A stretch of 64,000 nt of DNA from Tanytarsus gracilentus (GCA_038502055.1 JAXRKN010000039.1:1054001-1118000), one strand, 5' to 3'. Counted from the stretch's first letter, positions 52,801 through 63,805 are shown. The notes: a model not told the origin generated them from the sequence alone. Translations and numbers: made by a program.

Positions 52801-53520
52801 AATTGACCAAATATTTTTGAATTGGAATTAATTATGTTAAATTTCAAAGATGTAGATTTTGTTAAAACAATTAAATTTATAATATAAAAAATATTTAAAT
52901 AAAAATAATATCCAGTAATTAAAGTTTTGAGTTTTTATTAATATTTATTTCAGCTTTGAAAAAATTCAAATTCAAATTTTTTTTTCTTCTTTGAATTTCA
53001 AGTTTTCCAGTTAAAATTTCGATAGGAAAGTTAATCATGAAGAAGATTGCGTTCACATAATATCTCAATTAAATAATAAAGCTTAATTTTGAGTATATTA
53101 AATATCATGCTGACCTTTCTCAGCAAACAAGAGCACATACGCAAGGTTTGAATTCCAAAATTTGCCTTTCCATCTTCATTAGTAATGATCTAGGGATCAC
53201 ATTGTTGTTAAATTTATCTTTATTCAATTAAGCTTGCATGTATAAGGTTAAGTGTAGGTGTTGACAATGTGATCAACATGTTTTGTTAATATTTACAGAC
53301 AAGTAAGCACTCCTCGGTCAAATTGTGTTTTTTTATTTAACCCAAAAAAATGTTTTGATTTCAATTTTTACGCGATTGAAAAATCCCCCAATAAAGTTTC
53401 AATGAAAAAAAAATTAAATATTTTATATTTCCTTATACAATTCATTTCCGTTGAATTTTTGGATAAAATGAGGATCGATCATTGTCGAGTTATCAGTAGT
53501 AATTGAGAGTCGGTAAAGAA
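49866..53520. other. Intergenic AT-rich spacer
   Basis: 3.6 kb between staccato and the OBP cluster. Past the staccato poly(A) signal I see no gene, RNA or structured repeat. Confidence 0.5.
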
Positions 53521-54463
53521 ATGAAGAGATTTATTCTAATTTTGTCCGTTGTTGCATTCTGCCTCGCTCAAGGAAGCGATAAATCACAGAATGGTAAGCG
53601 AGCTGAAGGTGGAAAGGGAGGAAGAGTTCAAGGCGGTCCATGTAAGTATTAAAAAATTTTACAAACCTATGCAGCATTTAAAAATCGTAAAATTAAAGGG
53701 ATGACTCCTGGATGCAACATGACAAACTTTCCAAAGGGTGTCAATGGACGTCAATGCTGCCCATCAAAACCAAAAAGCTTCAATAATAGCGCAGCTAAAG
53801 TTTGTAAAACCGAGTGCCCAAAAACTGAAAACCGCACTGAGTTGGTGTGCTGCTGGTCAAAATGCATGCTTAAACAATCGGGTGCCATTAATGAAGAAGG
53901 AAAGTTTGATTCAGCCGCCGCTAGTGCTAAATTGGAAAGCTCAACTGACAAAGCAGCTATTTGGAAGCCAATTATCAAGCCAATCGTTGAAAAATGCGTT
54001 GCTGATGGTAAATTTTTAGAAATATATTTTTTTTTGAAATTCATTATTTTTTAATTTAGCTCCAAGTTTAGTCGAGAACTATAAGAAAAGAACCAACCGT
54101 ACTGACAAATGTGGAGATGGCCTCAACAAAGCTATTGCTCACTGCGTTGCACGCGAGCTCTTTATCCAATGTCCAACATCCGAAAAGAACGCAACTAACG
54201 AAAATTGCTCGAAACTTTTTGATTTCGCAAAATCATGCCCAGCATATCCCTTCTTTGGACATGGCGGTCCAGGAAGAAATGTTGAAAAATCAAAGAATCA
54301 ACAAAAGGGTAATGCAGATCAAAGCAAATCAAAGGGAAACAATAGAGCATCCACTGGAAATCCTCAAGGCAAAAATCAAGGAAACAAAGCTGCTGATAAG
54401 CAAGCAAGCAAACAACCACAAGGAAACCAAAATAAACCAACCGCTCAACCAAAAAAGAATTAA
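53521..54463 (+). CDS. Plus-C odorant-binding-protein-like 1, with low-complexity C-tail
   Basis: Three exons, 53521-53641, 53699-54007 and 54060-54463, with both introns in phase 1. The product is 277 residues. It opens with a signal peptide (MKRFILILSVVAFCLAQGS) and a short Gly/Lys linker. The mature domain has the Plus-C cysteine layout: C, CC, C, C, CCWSKC, EKC, then KC, HC, QCP, C, C. It also has the CCWSKCMLKQSGAINEEGKFD and WKPIIKPIVEKC segments typical of Obp58/93a- and mosquito Plus-C-type proteins. Several Asn-X-Thr sites are present. The last ~70 residues are Gln/Asn/Lys/Gly-rich and look disordered, unlike the other two copies here. These are secreted carriers of small hydrophobic ligands; the ligand is unknown. 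AATAAA near 54541. Confidence 0.85.
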
Positions 54464-54949
54464 TCTGATTCCTCTAATCATTCAATTGCTACCAGCTCTT
54501 TTAATTATGTTTCTAGCCATCTAAAGTGTGCATTGAAGAACAATAAAAATTTAATTTTTGCTTGAACTTGAATTTTGGTTTTTTAATTGTGATAAATGAT
54601 TAATTTCTTAAATGGCTTCATTTAGAGTCCAAAAGTCCATTTTAAATAGTCTCTGATGAGTAAAACACGTTTCACCTTTAAATGACTTAACTTATTTCTG
54701 GGATTTTCTAGATTTGATAAATTTCTTTATTTTTTTATATAATTTACATTAACTGTGTCCTTGAATTCTATAGAGTAAAACGTTTTCTGTACTGTGAACA
54801 ATTTTTTAAACTTATACACCTCTGTTGAGAGGAAATGTTTTACATATTTTTTGCTCAACTAATTTATTAACATAAAGTTTGAATTCGAAACTTTTCGACA
54901 AAAAATTTAAATTTATTTTCAATCCAATTTCTCATTTGAAATTTACAAC
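54464..54949. other. Spacer between OBP-like genes 1 and 2
   Basis: It holds the OBP-like 1 poly(A) signal near 54541 and the upstream region of OBP-like 2. No other gene is seen. Confidence 0.5.
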
Positions 54950-55787
54950 ATGAAGTTTTTAATTTTTACTTTTATTTTAGTAATTTTGATAATTTTTATA
55001 GACGCAAAAGGGGGTAGATCATCAGGATCAAGTAGAAGTGGCGGCCATTCAAACAAAAATGACCATTCTAACCACAAAAAGAATTCTGATAATGAAAAAG
55101 ATAAAAAGAAATCATCCTCAAGTAAAATGGCTATGGGAGGCGGCCTTTTAGCTGGAGGAATGCTTGGTTATGCTGCTGGAAGTCATGGACATCATCACAG
55201 CAAAAACAGTTTAAATAATGTTCATAGTTTTTTAAGGTTAATTTTTAAATTTAAATTTTTTAGCTTCGCAATGTAATTTGCGCAAACTTCCAAGAACTGC
55301 CAATGAAACAACGTGCTGTCCATCAATTCCACCTTCTATTAAAATTGATAGCTCGTGCAGCTGTCATGAGAATGACACTTCAAAGTATATTTCATGTGTA
55401 ATTGAATGTACGCTCGAAAATGAAGGATGGCTAAATGACAACGGGACAATCGACAAAGAAATGGTTGTGAAAAGTATTTTGAGCAAAACGGAGGACGAGA
55501 ATGCTTGGAAATCGGCTGTTTCAAACATTGTTGAATCTTGTATTGACCATGGTAAAAAATTTATTAGTTCGAAATATTTTCGCTTAACAAATTTCGTTAC
55601 AGAATTTAAATTTCTGAAAGAATCCAAGAATGAAACGGAAATCGATAATTCAAATTTGGAAATTGTTAAATGTATAAGAAAAGGCTTTATTCACCAATGT
55701 CCAAAGGAAGTGCAAGTCAAGAGTAGAATTTGCAAGAAATTCTTCAAATTTGTAAAAACATGTGCAGAGTATCCATTTCTTGAATGA
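54950..55787 (+). CDS. Plus-C odorant-binding-protein-like 2, with Ser/His/Gly-rich N-linker
   Basis: Three exons, 54950-55208 (weak donor GTTTAA), 55264-55551 and 55603-55787, with both introns in phase 1. The product is 243 residues. After the signal peptide (MKFLIFTFILVILIIFIDA) comes a long linker rich in Ser/Gly/Lys/His, with a Gly-rich hydrophobic patch (MAMGGGLLAGGMLGYAAG) and a GHHH cluster. The OBP domain follows: C, CC, CSC, SCVIEC, EGWLNDNGTID, WKSAVSNIVESC, then KC, HQCP, C, C. The usual CC before the third helix is altered here: CVIEC replaces CCWSKC, so one conserved disulphide partner differs. It is closely related to, but divergent from, its neighbours. AATAAA near 55802. Confidence 0.8.
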
Positions 55788-56248
55788 TTTGTCAAAAGAA
55801 CAATAAAATAAAGTGAAATTTATAAATTTTAAAATATTTTAATTTCAATGGTTCCTGGGTTTGGGTCCCTAACTTAGGGAAACTCAAAATATCCAATTTT
55901 GAAATTGTGTTCACGACTAATTTTGAAATATTTCCACGCCTGCCTTGATAAAAATTTAAAATTCGAGCATCGATGTTAAAAATCAAAATTACATGAAAAT
56001 ATTTGAACTACAATAATTTTCAATTTTAATTCCAGCAACACGAAAAAAAAGCCGGAAATCAAAAATTTTTCAACAAAATGTCCTGTTCAAAGCAAGTGCC
56101 AAAATGTGATGTAGGAAGTGTTTCATAAAAAACAAGTTAGTTTTTCTTCTTTCATACGTCAAATCCAAAAATGCTATAAATCAGCAAAGTCGAGCTTAAA
56201 TTGCTACCAGTAAAGCCTGAACCTTCTAAAATTATAATCTTAAAAAAT
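55788..56248. other. Spacer upstream of the micro-exon gene
   Basis: AT-rich. It contains the likely promoter of the 56,249 gene. No coding evidence is seen. Confidence 0.45.
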
Positions 56249-57438
56249 ATGAGAATTTTAATAATTTTTGCTCTTTGTTTAGTGGTGATTGTGGCAGCCC
56301 AACAAAAACAATCGACTACGAAAAAAACACCACCAACCAAAAAATCTCCAGGTTTGAAATTGAAAATTTTTAAAATTTTTTAAATAGAAATTTTTTTTAA
56401 GCAGCAACTGTGTCAAACAAAAATGCCTCGAAAGCACCAGGTTCAAATTATTTTTAAATTAAATTAAATTTTACAAAATCATCTAAAATCATTTTTTTAA
56501 ATAGCTGGAGCTAGAACTCAGCCACCTGTAAAAGCCGCATCAGGTAAAAAAATCTTTAGAATTTCAATTTTTCACCAGAGCAAAATTTTTTTATAAGGAA
56601 AAACTACAATGAAGGGAAGCACGCCTGCAGTTGGTAAACGAGGTAAGAAATTTAAGGTCAATTTTATTAAATACAAACAATTTTTTTAATAGCAGTAGCA
56701 GCGTCAAATTCGAAAGCACCAGGTTCAATATTTATTTTAAAATTTAATTAAATTTTACATAATCATCTAAAATAATTTTTTTAAAAAAAGCTGGAGTCAG
56801 AACTCAGCCACCTGTAAAAGCCGCAACAGGTAAAAATAAAATCCTAAGAATTTGAATTTTTTACCAGAGCAAATTTTTTTTATAAGGAAAAACTACAATG
56901 AAGGGAAGCACGCCTGCAGTTGGTAAACGCGGTAAGAAATTTAAGGTCAATTTTATTAAATACAAACAATTTTTTTAAAAGCAGTAGCAGCGTCAAATTC
57001 GAAAGCACCAGGTTGTTATTTTTTAAATTTAATTAAATTTTACATAATCATCTAAAATAATTTTTTTTAAAAAGCTGGAGTTAGAACTCAGCCACCTGTA
57101 AAAGCAGCAACAGGTAAAAATAAAATCTTTAGAATTTCAATTTTTTACCAGAGCAAACTTTTTTATAAGGAAAAAGTACAATGAAGGGGAGCACGCCTGC
57201 AGTTGGTAGACGAGGTAAGAAACTAAAAGTCAATTTTCTAACCAGAGTTAATGATTCAATTTTTCAAAACAGTTGTAAAAAGCAATAATAAAAATTCAGG
57301 TACATTTAACTTAAATTTAAATTCAGTAAAAATAAATATTTTGGTTCAAAAATCTAATTAGGCTCTGAAAGTGGCTACCGAGGCACTCGTAAACGTGGTG
57401 ATGGACCAGCTAAGGGTCCTGGATTTAGAAAAGATTAG
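56249..57438 (+). CDS. Secreted basic repeat protein built from duplicated phase-1 micro-exons
   Basis: Twelve exons: 56249-56351, 56402-56440, 56505-56543, 56598-56642, 56693-56722, 56791-56829, 56887-56931, 56982-57011, 57075-57113, 57170-57214, 57273-57299, 57362-57438. The total is 558 nt, or 185 residues. Exon 1 holds a signal peptide (MRILIIFALCLVVIVAAQ) and a Lys/Thr/Pro stretch. Exons 2-10 are three tandem copies of a three-exon module, about 290 bp each: [AVAASNSKAP] [AGVRTQPPVKAAT] [GKTTMKGSTPAVGKR]. Module exons are 30-39, 39 and 45 nt, and every internal exon starts and ends in phase 1. The last exon encodes a Gly/Arg/Lys-rich end (GTRKRGDGPAKGPGFRKD). The protein is strongly basic, without cysteines or a known domain. 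It sits between OBP-like genes and shares their exon-1 design (signal peptide, phase-1 donor). Function is unknown. AATAAA at 57486-57491. Confidence 0.8.
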
Positions 57439-58701
57439 TTTGGACAGCGGCTATGTTTACAAATCTTAAATCAGGTTTATGGGAAAATAAAAACTCTTTA
57501 AATCCAAAATCTTTTGTTGAATAAAATATTTTTTGTCTTTTTTTTCAGGAATAATTATTTCATATAATTACGTGTAGTATTTCATTAAAATCTTGGATTT
57601 TATCTGTCAGGGACATTTTACCGTTAGAAATCTAAATTCTCATTCAAATAAAATTTAACGGTTTTGAGTTATCATCCAGAGAATTTTATTAATGTTTTAT
57701 GGTTTTCTTGTCCACGTGTAACTTAAAACAAAATTTATTTTTGATTTTAAATTTATAAAAAAATTGCAATGTGAGGAAAGTTCACTTCATGCAAAAGCAG
57801 CAAAAAACGGTTTGAAAAAAAAAATTAAATTTGATTAACAAAACGGCCAATACGGAAAATTTTTAAGACTTACTTTTTGCCTATTTTTTGGCTTTTACTC
57901 CTGTTTTTTATTAAGAAAATAGTTTCATTTTTTATGAACTTTTTATTCCGGCTTTTGATATATCAATTAGTTTGCATTATAGTTATGGAGTATCTGTCTC
58001 AAAATGAAAAAGTAGTTTAAAATTTCGCTTTTTTCGGGATTCCAGGGGGTATTTTTGATTTTGAATAATTTTGATTTTTAAGATAAAAATCTGAATTTTT
58101 TTGATGTTTTAGATGAAGAACATTAGCAATTTTATTTTTGGGAAATAATTATCATTTATTTTGAAATTTTGATTTAAGCTTTTTACACCTGTTAAAATTT
58201 TGGTATGGTAGGGGGGTGGGAAAATTTAAAATCCTTATTTTAGTTCAGAATTAGGTGTTGATCGTGGGTTGAATGGGTATAAAACAGAATGAAAGTTGGC
58301 CTTCCTTTTTTTACCACTTTATAAAGTAGTCTTTGAAAAAATTATCAAACATGTGCATACACATAAAAATGTTTTAAGCACTTTAACTGCCTTTAAAGCA
58401 AGTGAAATCCTAAAATAAAGCTCGGGAAAAGCATATATTTAATAACCAAATTTTAAAATATTAAAAAATAATGAGTAAAACGAGGTTTGAGAAAAAGTCA
58501 GTTTTTTTCCGTATTGGCCGAAAAAATCATTCATGAACAATTTGATGTTAAATTTCGTTGTCAAATTTTTTTAACTTTAAATTTAATTCAACTCAATGTT
58601 AAAAATAAAACAATTTTTTTGTTTAACCTTGCTAAATTTGAATATAAACTCACGCATCACATCACAAAAATTATCATTTACTCTCCGAATTTCAACTGAA
58701 A
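57439..58701. other. Spacer with a degenerate MITE
   Basis: It holds the poly(A) signals of the micro-exon gene and then a diverged relative of the Alg2 MITE (about 57603-57717). The remainder to 58701 is AT-rich with no gene seen. OBP-like gene 3 must be promoted from its right end. Confidence 0.45.
57603..57717. mobile_element. Degenerate relative of the Alg2 3'-UTR MITE
   Basis: CTGTCAGGGACAT ... TTACCGTTAGAAAT ... TCTCATTCAAATAAAATTTA aligns with CTGCGTGGGACAT ... TTACCGTTAAAATT ... CCTCATACAAATAAAATTTA in the element at 4241-4394. A decayed right end (GTCCACGTG versus GTCCCACGCAGG) follows near 57709. Boundaries are approximate. Confidence 0.4.
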
Positions 58702-59451
58702 ATGAACAAGTACTTTATTTTTGCACTCATGGTGTTTCATCATGATTTTTCATGGGTCGATGGTGCTGACGATGAGCATGAAAGTAAGTTTTAAAGAATA
58801 CTTAGGAACGGTTTTAAAAAAAATTCTCGCATTTCTCAGGAAAACTTCGAATGCCTGGATGTGAAAAGCACAAAGACTTTGCTGACATGGAAATGAAATC
58901 ATGCTGTGCATCCATTCCTGATTTGCATCATCATGAGCATTTTGAAAAATGCATAGACTGCAAGTCCAAGGAGAAAGGAGAAAAAATGTGCTGCTGGAGT
59001 GATTGCATGCTTAAAAATGCAAATTTAGTCAACGCAACTGGATTTATCGATATCGAGTTAGTCAAAGGAAAATTAAACGAGTTGGTCGAGAAAAATACAA
59101 CATGGTCTAGGGTCATCGATGAAGTTATTGCAGACTGCTTAAAACAAGGTTTTTTGATGTTTAATTGCAATTTCTACAACACAAAATTTAAAATATATTT
59201 TTATAGCTCCTGGAATGCTTCAAGGATGGCGTGCATCAGCCCCCGATCATGCACCAAAGTGCGATACAGCAATTAACATCGTCATGAAGCACTGTATTCG
59301 TCGTAACTTATTTTTCAAATGTCCTTTCAAAGAATCTTCAACAAAGTGTGACGAATATACAGAATTCGGAAAATCATGCAAAATTTTTCCAATCTTGAAA
59401 GCTTCTGAAAAGATTCCGAAAGAGGAAAAAGAGGCGAGCGAAAGCGAATGA
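58702..59451 (+). CDS. Plus-C odorant-binding-protein-like 3
   Basis: Three exons, 58702-58783, 58840-59148 and 59207-59451, with introns in phase 1 at the same places as OBP-like 1 and 2. The product is 211 residues. It has a signal peptide (MNKYFIFALMVFHHDFSWVDG), a short acidic linker, then MPGCEKHKDF, SCC, CIDC, MCCWSDCMLKNANLVNATGFID, WSRVIDEVIADC, KC, HC, FKCP, C, C. This is the most compact and most typical of the three, and ends in a short Lys/Glu tail. MPGC/MTPGC and CCWS(D/K)CML are shared with OBP-like 1, so the two are recent paralogs. Its stop is only 66 nt from the Pms2 stop on the other strand. Confidence 0.87.
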
Positions 59452-59517
59452 TAAATTTTTTAGATTTTTAAATTTAAAATTGTTTTAATTAAAAGTTTGA
59501 AGGGAAATGAAAAATGT

Positions 59518-62168
59518 TTAAAGCATCGTGTTGACATTTTTGTGATCAATAAAGTCCAAGTTTTGAAGAAAGCGGATTGTTGGTCGTCCATGAGGACAGT
59601 TCCACGGGTGATCAATTTTGCCCATGTGCTTAAGTAACTTTTTCATCTGAACTTTTGTCAATGAATCGCCAATCATTACAGACTTGCGGCATGCTCTGCT
59701 TGCCAACATCGCGCGGATTCTTGATGGTCTGCAGACCGTCATTGGAGCTTCCTGGAGTATAAAAATCATTTCCTCAATATCCTCTCGGCCAAATTCCCAG
59801 TTCTTGCTATATGGTCTCGATGTCAAATGTATTCTCTTGGTTGTTTCCTCATGTTCATTGATGTCAAATCGAAAACCATTCAGTTCGAAAATCGGAAGGT
59901 TCTCAATGATCGTGTCCTCTTGAATGGCCGTCAACTCTAACTTTTCGGGTATAATCATTTTTTGAGTTTCGATTTTAAATGACTTTTGGAGATCCTCAAA
60001 GTTGTAACGTTCATCTGTCGCATGCTGATCGACAATAAATAAATCGCTTTCCAACTTTGCAATGATAAAACCGAGATTAAATTGTCCTAGAACTTGCATT
60101 TCTTCGAATGAATCCTTCTTGATTTCCGTTTCAAGCTCAACTTCAGCCTTTTTGTTTTTGGATGGATCAATTTTCTCCTTAAATCTCAACTTAAATGATT
60201 TATTCTTGGCTTCATCTGCTAAGTGCTGTTGCATTTCTTCGATTTTAGCTTCTCGTGCAATTTGTTCTAGGGAAAAATTAATTTTACGTTTAAAAGGATT
60301 TCTTTCTTTTGGGGCATCAATTTCGATAGTTTCGTCTTCTTCGCAAATTGTTGTGTCAACACTTTGATTAATAAATTCCTCTTCTAGTTTGCTGACCTCA
60401 TCTGTGTTTATGTCTAAGTCATATCCATTTTCTTCGATAAAATCTTCAAGTATGCTTGCACTTGATTCATCAGCGAGTTCCTTTACCTTCGCAGTACTTT
60501 TTGGAGTTTTAGGCTCAAAGTTAAGCGTGTTGGGTTCAGTAATTGTCTTGCAAGAAATACTAAATGAAACATCTTCAGTTTTGGATGAAATTAAACTAGA
60601 GTTTTCGTCTAAAATAAATAATTAAATGTTACACTAACGAATTATCAAAACGTTATTTTTTACCTAAATCATTAACGTCCTCATCAACATCAATGGGCTC
60701 AACGGATTTCTTCGAGAAAATCGCATCAATTTTTCTTGTCTTTCTCGATAAAACGGGTGAAGTTTGTTCAAGCTTTCTCTTCACTGGTGACAAGACTTTT
60801 CTCGGTGTCGGATCATCTGGTGTTAATTTCCATTGCTTTAAGCTCTGACTAAAATTGCTTGTCGGTTTAAGCACCATTATTTTATCTTCATCGTCTGATG
60901 AATCATCTTTGTCCTTAAAATCTTTTACCACGTTGTTGACGCTGGTAAATCTAAATTTTGACGGGAGCTCTCCGTAGGTGTTAAGAAGACTTCTTTTGAC
61001 AACGTACATTAGAATTTTATCATCGCAAATTGCAACTTGACGCTTGTCCTTACTTAAATTAATATCGACATTCGATTGGTCCATTTTTAAGTTTAAATAG
61101 ACAAATGGAAAGTGCTTTGAATTGAAGCGTTGATATACGTCATTAACGATTTTTATAACGCTCCGTATTTCCACTGGTCGAGAGTTAACATAGAAGAATT
61201 GACGGTCTTTTGACGAACGACCCGAAGAGTGTTCAATGTTGCTAACAAATCCTTCTAGTCTAAAGCGACCCTTATTAAGATTATCGACTTCTTTCACTCG
61301 AATATCTAAGATACTGTTCGGATCGTCCAAATCCACAATTGATTCCTGAGTGTAACATCCCTCTTCCGTTCCGTCGTTTGTAGCGAATTTAATTCTAACG
61401 AGTTCTTGAGATTGCCTTGTTCCAAAAATTGACGTTATATTTTCCATAACTGAATTTCCACTCGTGTTAAGCACTGTCGTTCGTGAACTTTTCGTTTGAT
61501 TTGTGCAGATTATTTTAACTCCAATGAGAACTAGACAATACTCTTGTAGAAGTTGAATCATTTTAGTGAAGTCTTTCTTGTAGTTCTTTTTATATTCACA
61601 TTTGCGCACGGGAAGTGTTTTGAAAAAATCACACACGCTGACAGTTGTTCCTACATTGCGTGCTGATATGCATTTTTCAATGATTCTTCCTTCATGGTCG
61701 TACTTCATCTTAGTTCCATAATCAGCTGATGCGTGACGGGTTGTTATTGTAACTTCAGAGAGTGCACAAAGTGAGCTTAATGCTTCTCCTCGAAATCCGA
61801 ATGTCTTTAGTGCTTGTAGATCTTCAAATTGCCGCAACTTGCTTGTGTAATGTTTCGCTGTAATTCCCTCAAAATTAGATTCTTCCTTAAAGAAAACTTT
61901 TTGTCATTTCCGTTTGTTACAGCTTAGTTAATAAACTTACAATTCCACTTCCATTGTCAATAACTTCGAAGCCATCGAGTCCATAGTCTTTGATTTTAAT
62001 TTCGATTACGCTGCTGTTTGCATCGACCGAATTTTCAACGAGTTCTTTTACAGCTATAGCCAAGTTTAAGATTACCTGGGAGCTGCAAATTTTATGAACA
62101 GTCTCCTTACTAACTCGCTTAATGTCATTTGGTTTCGATTGTGTCGGTTCTTCATTAATGTCGTTCAT
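59518..62168 (-). CDS. Pms2: Mismatch-repair endonuclease PMS2 (MutL-alpha subunit)
   Basis: With MLH1, PMS2 nicks the discontinuous strand during DNA mismatch repair. Three exons (minus): 62168-61941, 61885-60664 and 60608-59518, giving 846 residues against ~860 in vertebrates. The N-terminal GHKL ATPase motifs are AVKELVENSVDAN (Asn/Glu motif I), VIDNGSGI (motif II), HYTSKLRQFEDL and KTFGFRGEALSSLCALS (motif III). A transducer domain and an acidic linker follow. The C-terminal endonuclease metal site is complete: DQHATDERYNFE (~677-688), then ASRACRKSV, CPHGRP near the end. ATG 62168 is used because it begins the conserved block with only a short Lys/Asp lead (MNDINEEPTQSKPNDIKRVS). The gene looks intact and functional. 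Confidence 0.96.
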
Positions 62169-62312
62169 TTTTAGTAAAATTTTAAAAAAAAAAGTTTTGG
62201 AGGTAAAAATAAACAATGCCGCTGAACGGTTCAATGCCGTCGAGCGGTTTTTTTATATTGCCCAACTCTCGCTTCACATTGCCCACATTATAGCCATCTC
62301 TTTCTTTTCTTC
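62169..62312. promoter_or_regulatory. Divergent Pms2 / RpS5 promoter region
   Basis: The short stretch lies between the Pms2 start (minus) and a pyrimidine-rich run (CTTTCTTTTCTTCTCTTCCCTC, about 62300-62321). That run resembles the 5' TOP start of ribosomal-protein mRNAs. The RpS5 leader appears to contain an intron (62343-62543, GTGAAA...TTTTTTAG), so transcription would start near the pyrimidine run. Both genes would then be served by ~140 bp. Confidence 0.5.
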
Positions 62313-62554
62313 TCTTCCCTCGTGGATAATAGAAGTTCTTCGGTGAAATTTAATAATTTACAGGTTCGTAAAGGCACAATTTAATGTCAAATTTACTCAA
62401 ATTCGATACTTTTAACTATCGTGCACAGTTTAAAAGTCGAGTTTGGCGAGAAAATGCCGTTAAAGTGACTAAAAATTGACAAAATTAATTTTGATTATTC
62501 TAACCACGATTTTATGAACAACAAATTTTTCATACTTTTTTAGAGGATCAAATC

Positions 62555-63805
62555 ATGGCTACCGAAGTAGCGGAAACTTTCGAAGAGGAGGCTCAATTCG
62601 TTGAAGCCGCACCACAACCAATCGTATCTGCTGAGCTTCCCGATATCAAACTTTTCGGCCGATGGAGCTGCGATGAAGTGCAAGTTTCCGACATGTCCTT
62701 ACAAGTAAGAATTCTCAATCTACTGGATCGAGCCCTAAAGTAACTAATTTCGTTTAATTTTAGGATTATATTGCCGTCAAAGAGAAGTACGCTCGTTATT
62801 TACCACATTCGGCTGGACGATTCGCTGTTAAGCGTTTCCGTAAGGCACAATGCCCAATTGTGGAGCGTCTCACTTGCTCATTGATGATGAAGGGTCGTAA
62901 CAATGGTAAAAAATTGATGGCAGTCCGTATTGTTAAGCACGCCTTTGAAATCATTCACCTTTTGACGGGTGAAAATCCATTGCAAGTGAGTTGTGCGAGA
63001 AAGAAATGCGGGTCATCAGTGTGATTACTAAAGACATTACTTTACTCTTTAGATCCTTGTGTCAGCAATCATCAACTCAGGTCCACGTGAAGACTCCACT
63101 CGTATCGGACGTGCTGGTACTGTTCGTCGTCAAGCTGTTGATGTTTCACCATTGAGACGTGTTAACCAAGCAATTTGGTTGCTCTGCACTGGTGCACGCG
63201 AAGCTTCATTCCGTAACATCAAGACAATTGCCGAGTGCTTGGCTGATGAGCTCATTAACGCCGCTAAGGTGAGTTATATGGTCAAATTATGAGTGATATT
63301 TTAGCGTCCATCATTAATGCTTTGATCATGTAAATAATTTGTGATCGTTAGCTTCGCTTGTGGACGATATCAAAGAGCTCTTTATAATCCTGATGGTTAA
63401 TATTTGTCAATTATTTTCGCATCGTGGAAAGAAAAGCCACAAATCTCTCTTCAGTGAACTCTTAATTTTAAAATTATGGATATAAAAAGTTTTCACTTAA
63501 AAAAATATGACGTCGTCCGATGGTATTACCATTTAATTGAAAAAATCAAGCACCAATTTTATGGCATCGATATCGGACAAGAATAAATTTGGTCCTTCTT
63601 TGTCGTCCACTCTATTGATACTTAACTTGTTTAATTAAGTTTCGAAATCGACAAAGATTGTTACATTTACTAAATATCTCATTATCGCTTTTAACATTGC
63701 AAGAAAAATGCCTAATTATTTTCTTCTCCTTTACAGGGATCATCAAACTCTTACGCTATTAAAAAGAAGGACGAGTTGGAACGTGTCGCCAAGTCCAATC
63801 GTTAA
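62555..63805 (+). CDS. RpS5: Small-subunit ribosomal protein S5 (uS7)
   Basis: It is a structural protein of the 40S head that binds the 3' domain of 18S rRNA near the E site. Four coding exons, 62555-62704, 62764-62985, 63053-63268 and 63737-63805, are all cut at codon boundaries. The product is 218 residues. The acidic N-terminal extension (MATEVAETFEEEAQFVEAAP) is typical of insect RpS5. The uS7 core follows: IKLFGRWSCDEVQVSD, KRFRKAQCPIVERLTCSLMM, GRNNGKKLMAVRIVKHAFEI, and NSGPREDSTRIGRAGTVRRQ. The ending SSNSYAIKKKDELERVAKSNR is conserved to the last residue. The 468-nt last intron carries a candidate snoRNA. AATAAA at 63904-63909. Confidence 0.98.
63512..63668 (+). ncRNA. Candidate H/ACA snoRNA in the last RpS5 intron
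   Basis: Two hairpins are separated by a hinge. Hairpin 1: GTCCGAT (63515-63521) pairs with ATCGGAC (63572-63578), with an inner stem CCAT..AATTG / CAATT..ATGG. The hinge holds AGAATA (63580-63585), matching the H box ANANNA. Hairpin 2: CTTTGTCG (63598-63605) pairs with CGACAAAG (63649-63656), with an inner stem TTGA-ACTTAA / TTAAGT-TCGA and an internal loop as expected for a pseudouridylation pocket. ACA at 63663-63665 is followed by three bases. Intron location in a ribosomal-protein gene is a typical host setting for insect snoRNAs. The target is not identified. Confidence 0.5.

Noticed and set aside
54111..54524. 137-codon frame overlapping OBP-like 1 exon 3
   Set aside because: Out of frame with the spliced OBP model, which keeps the conserved cysteines.
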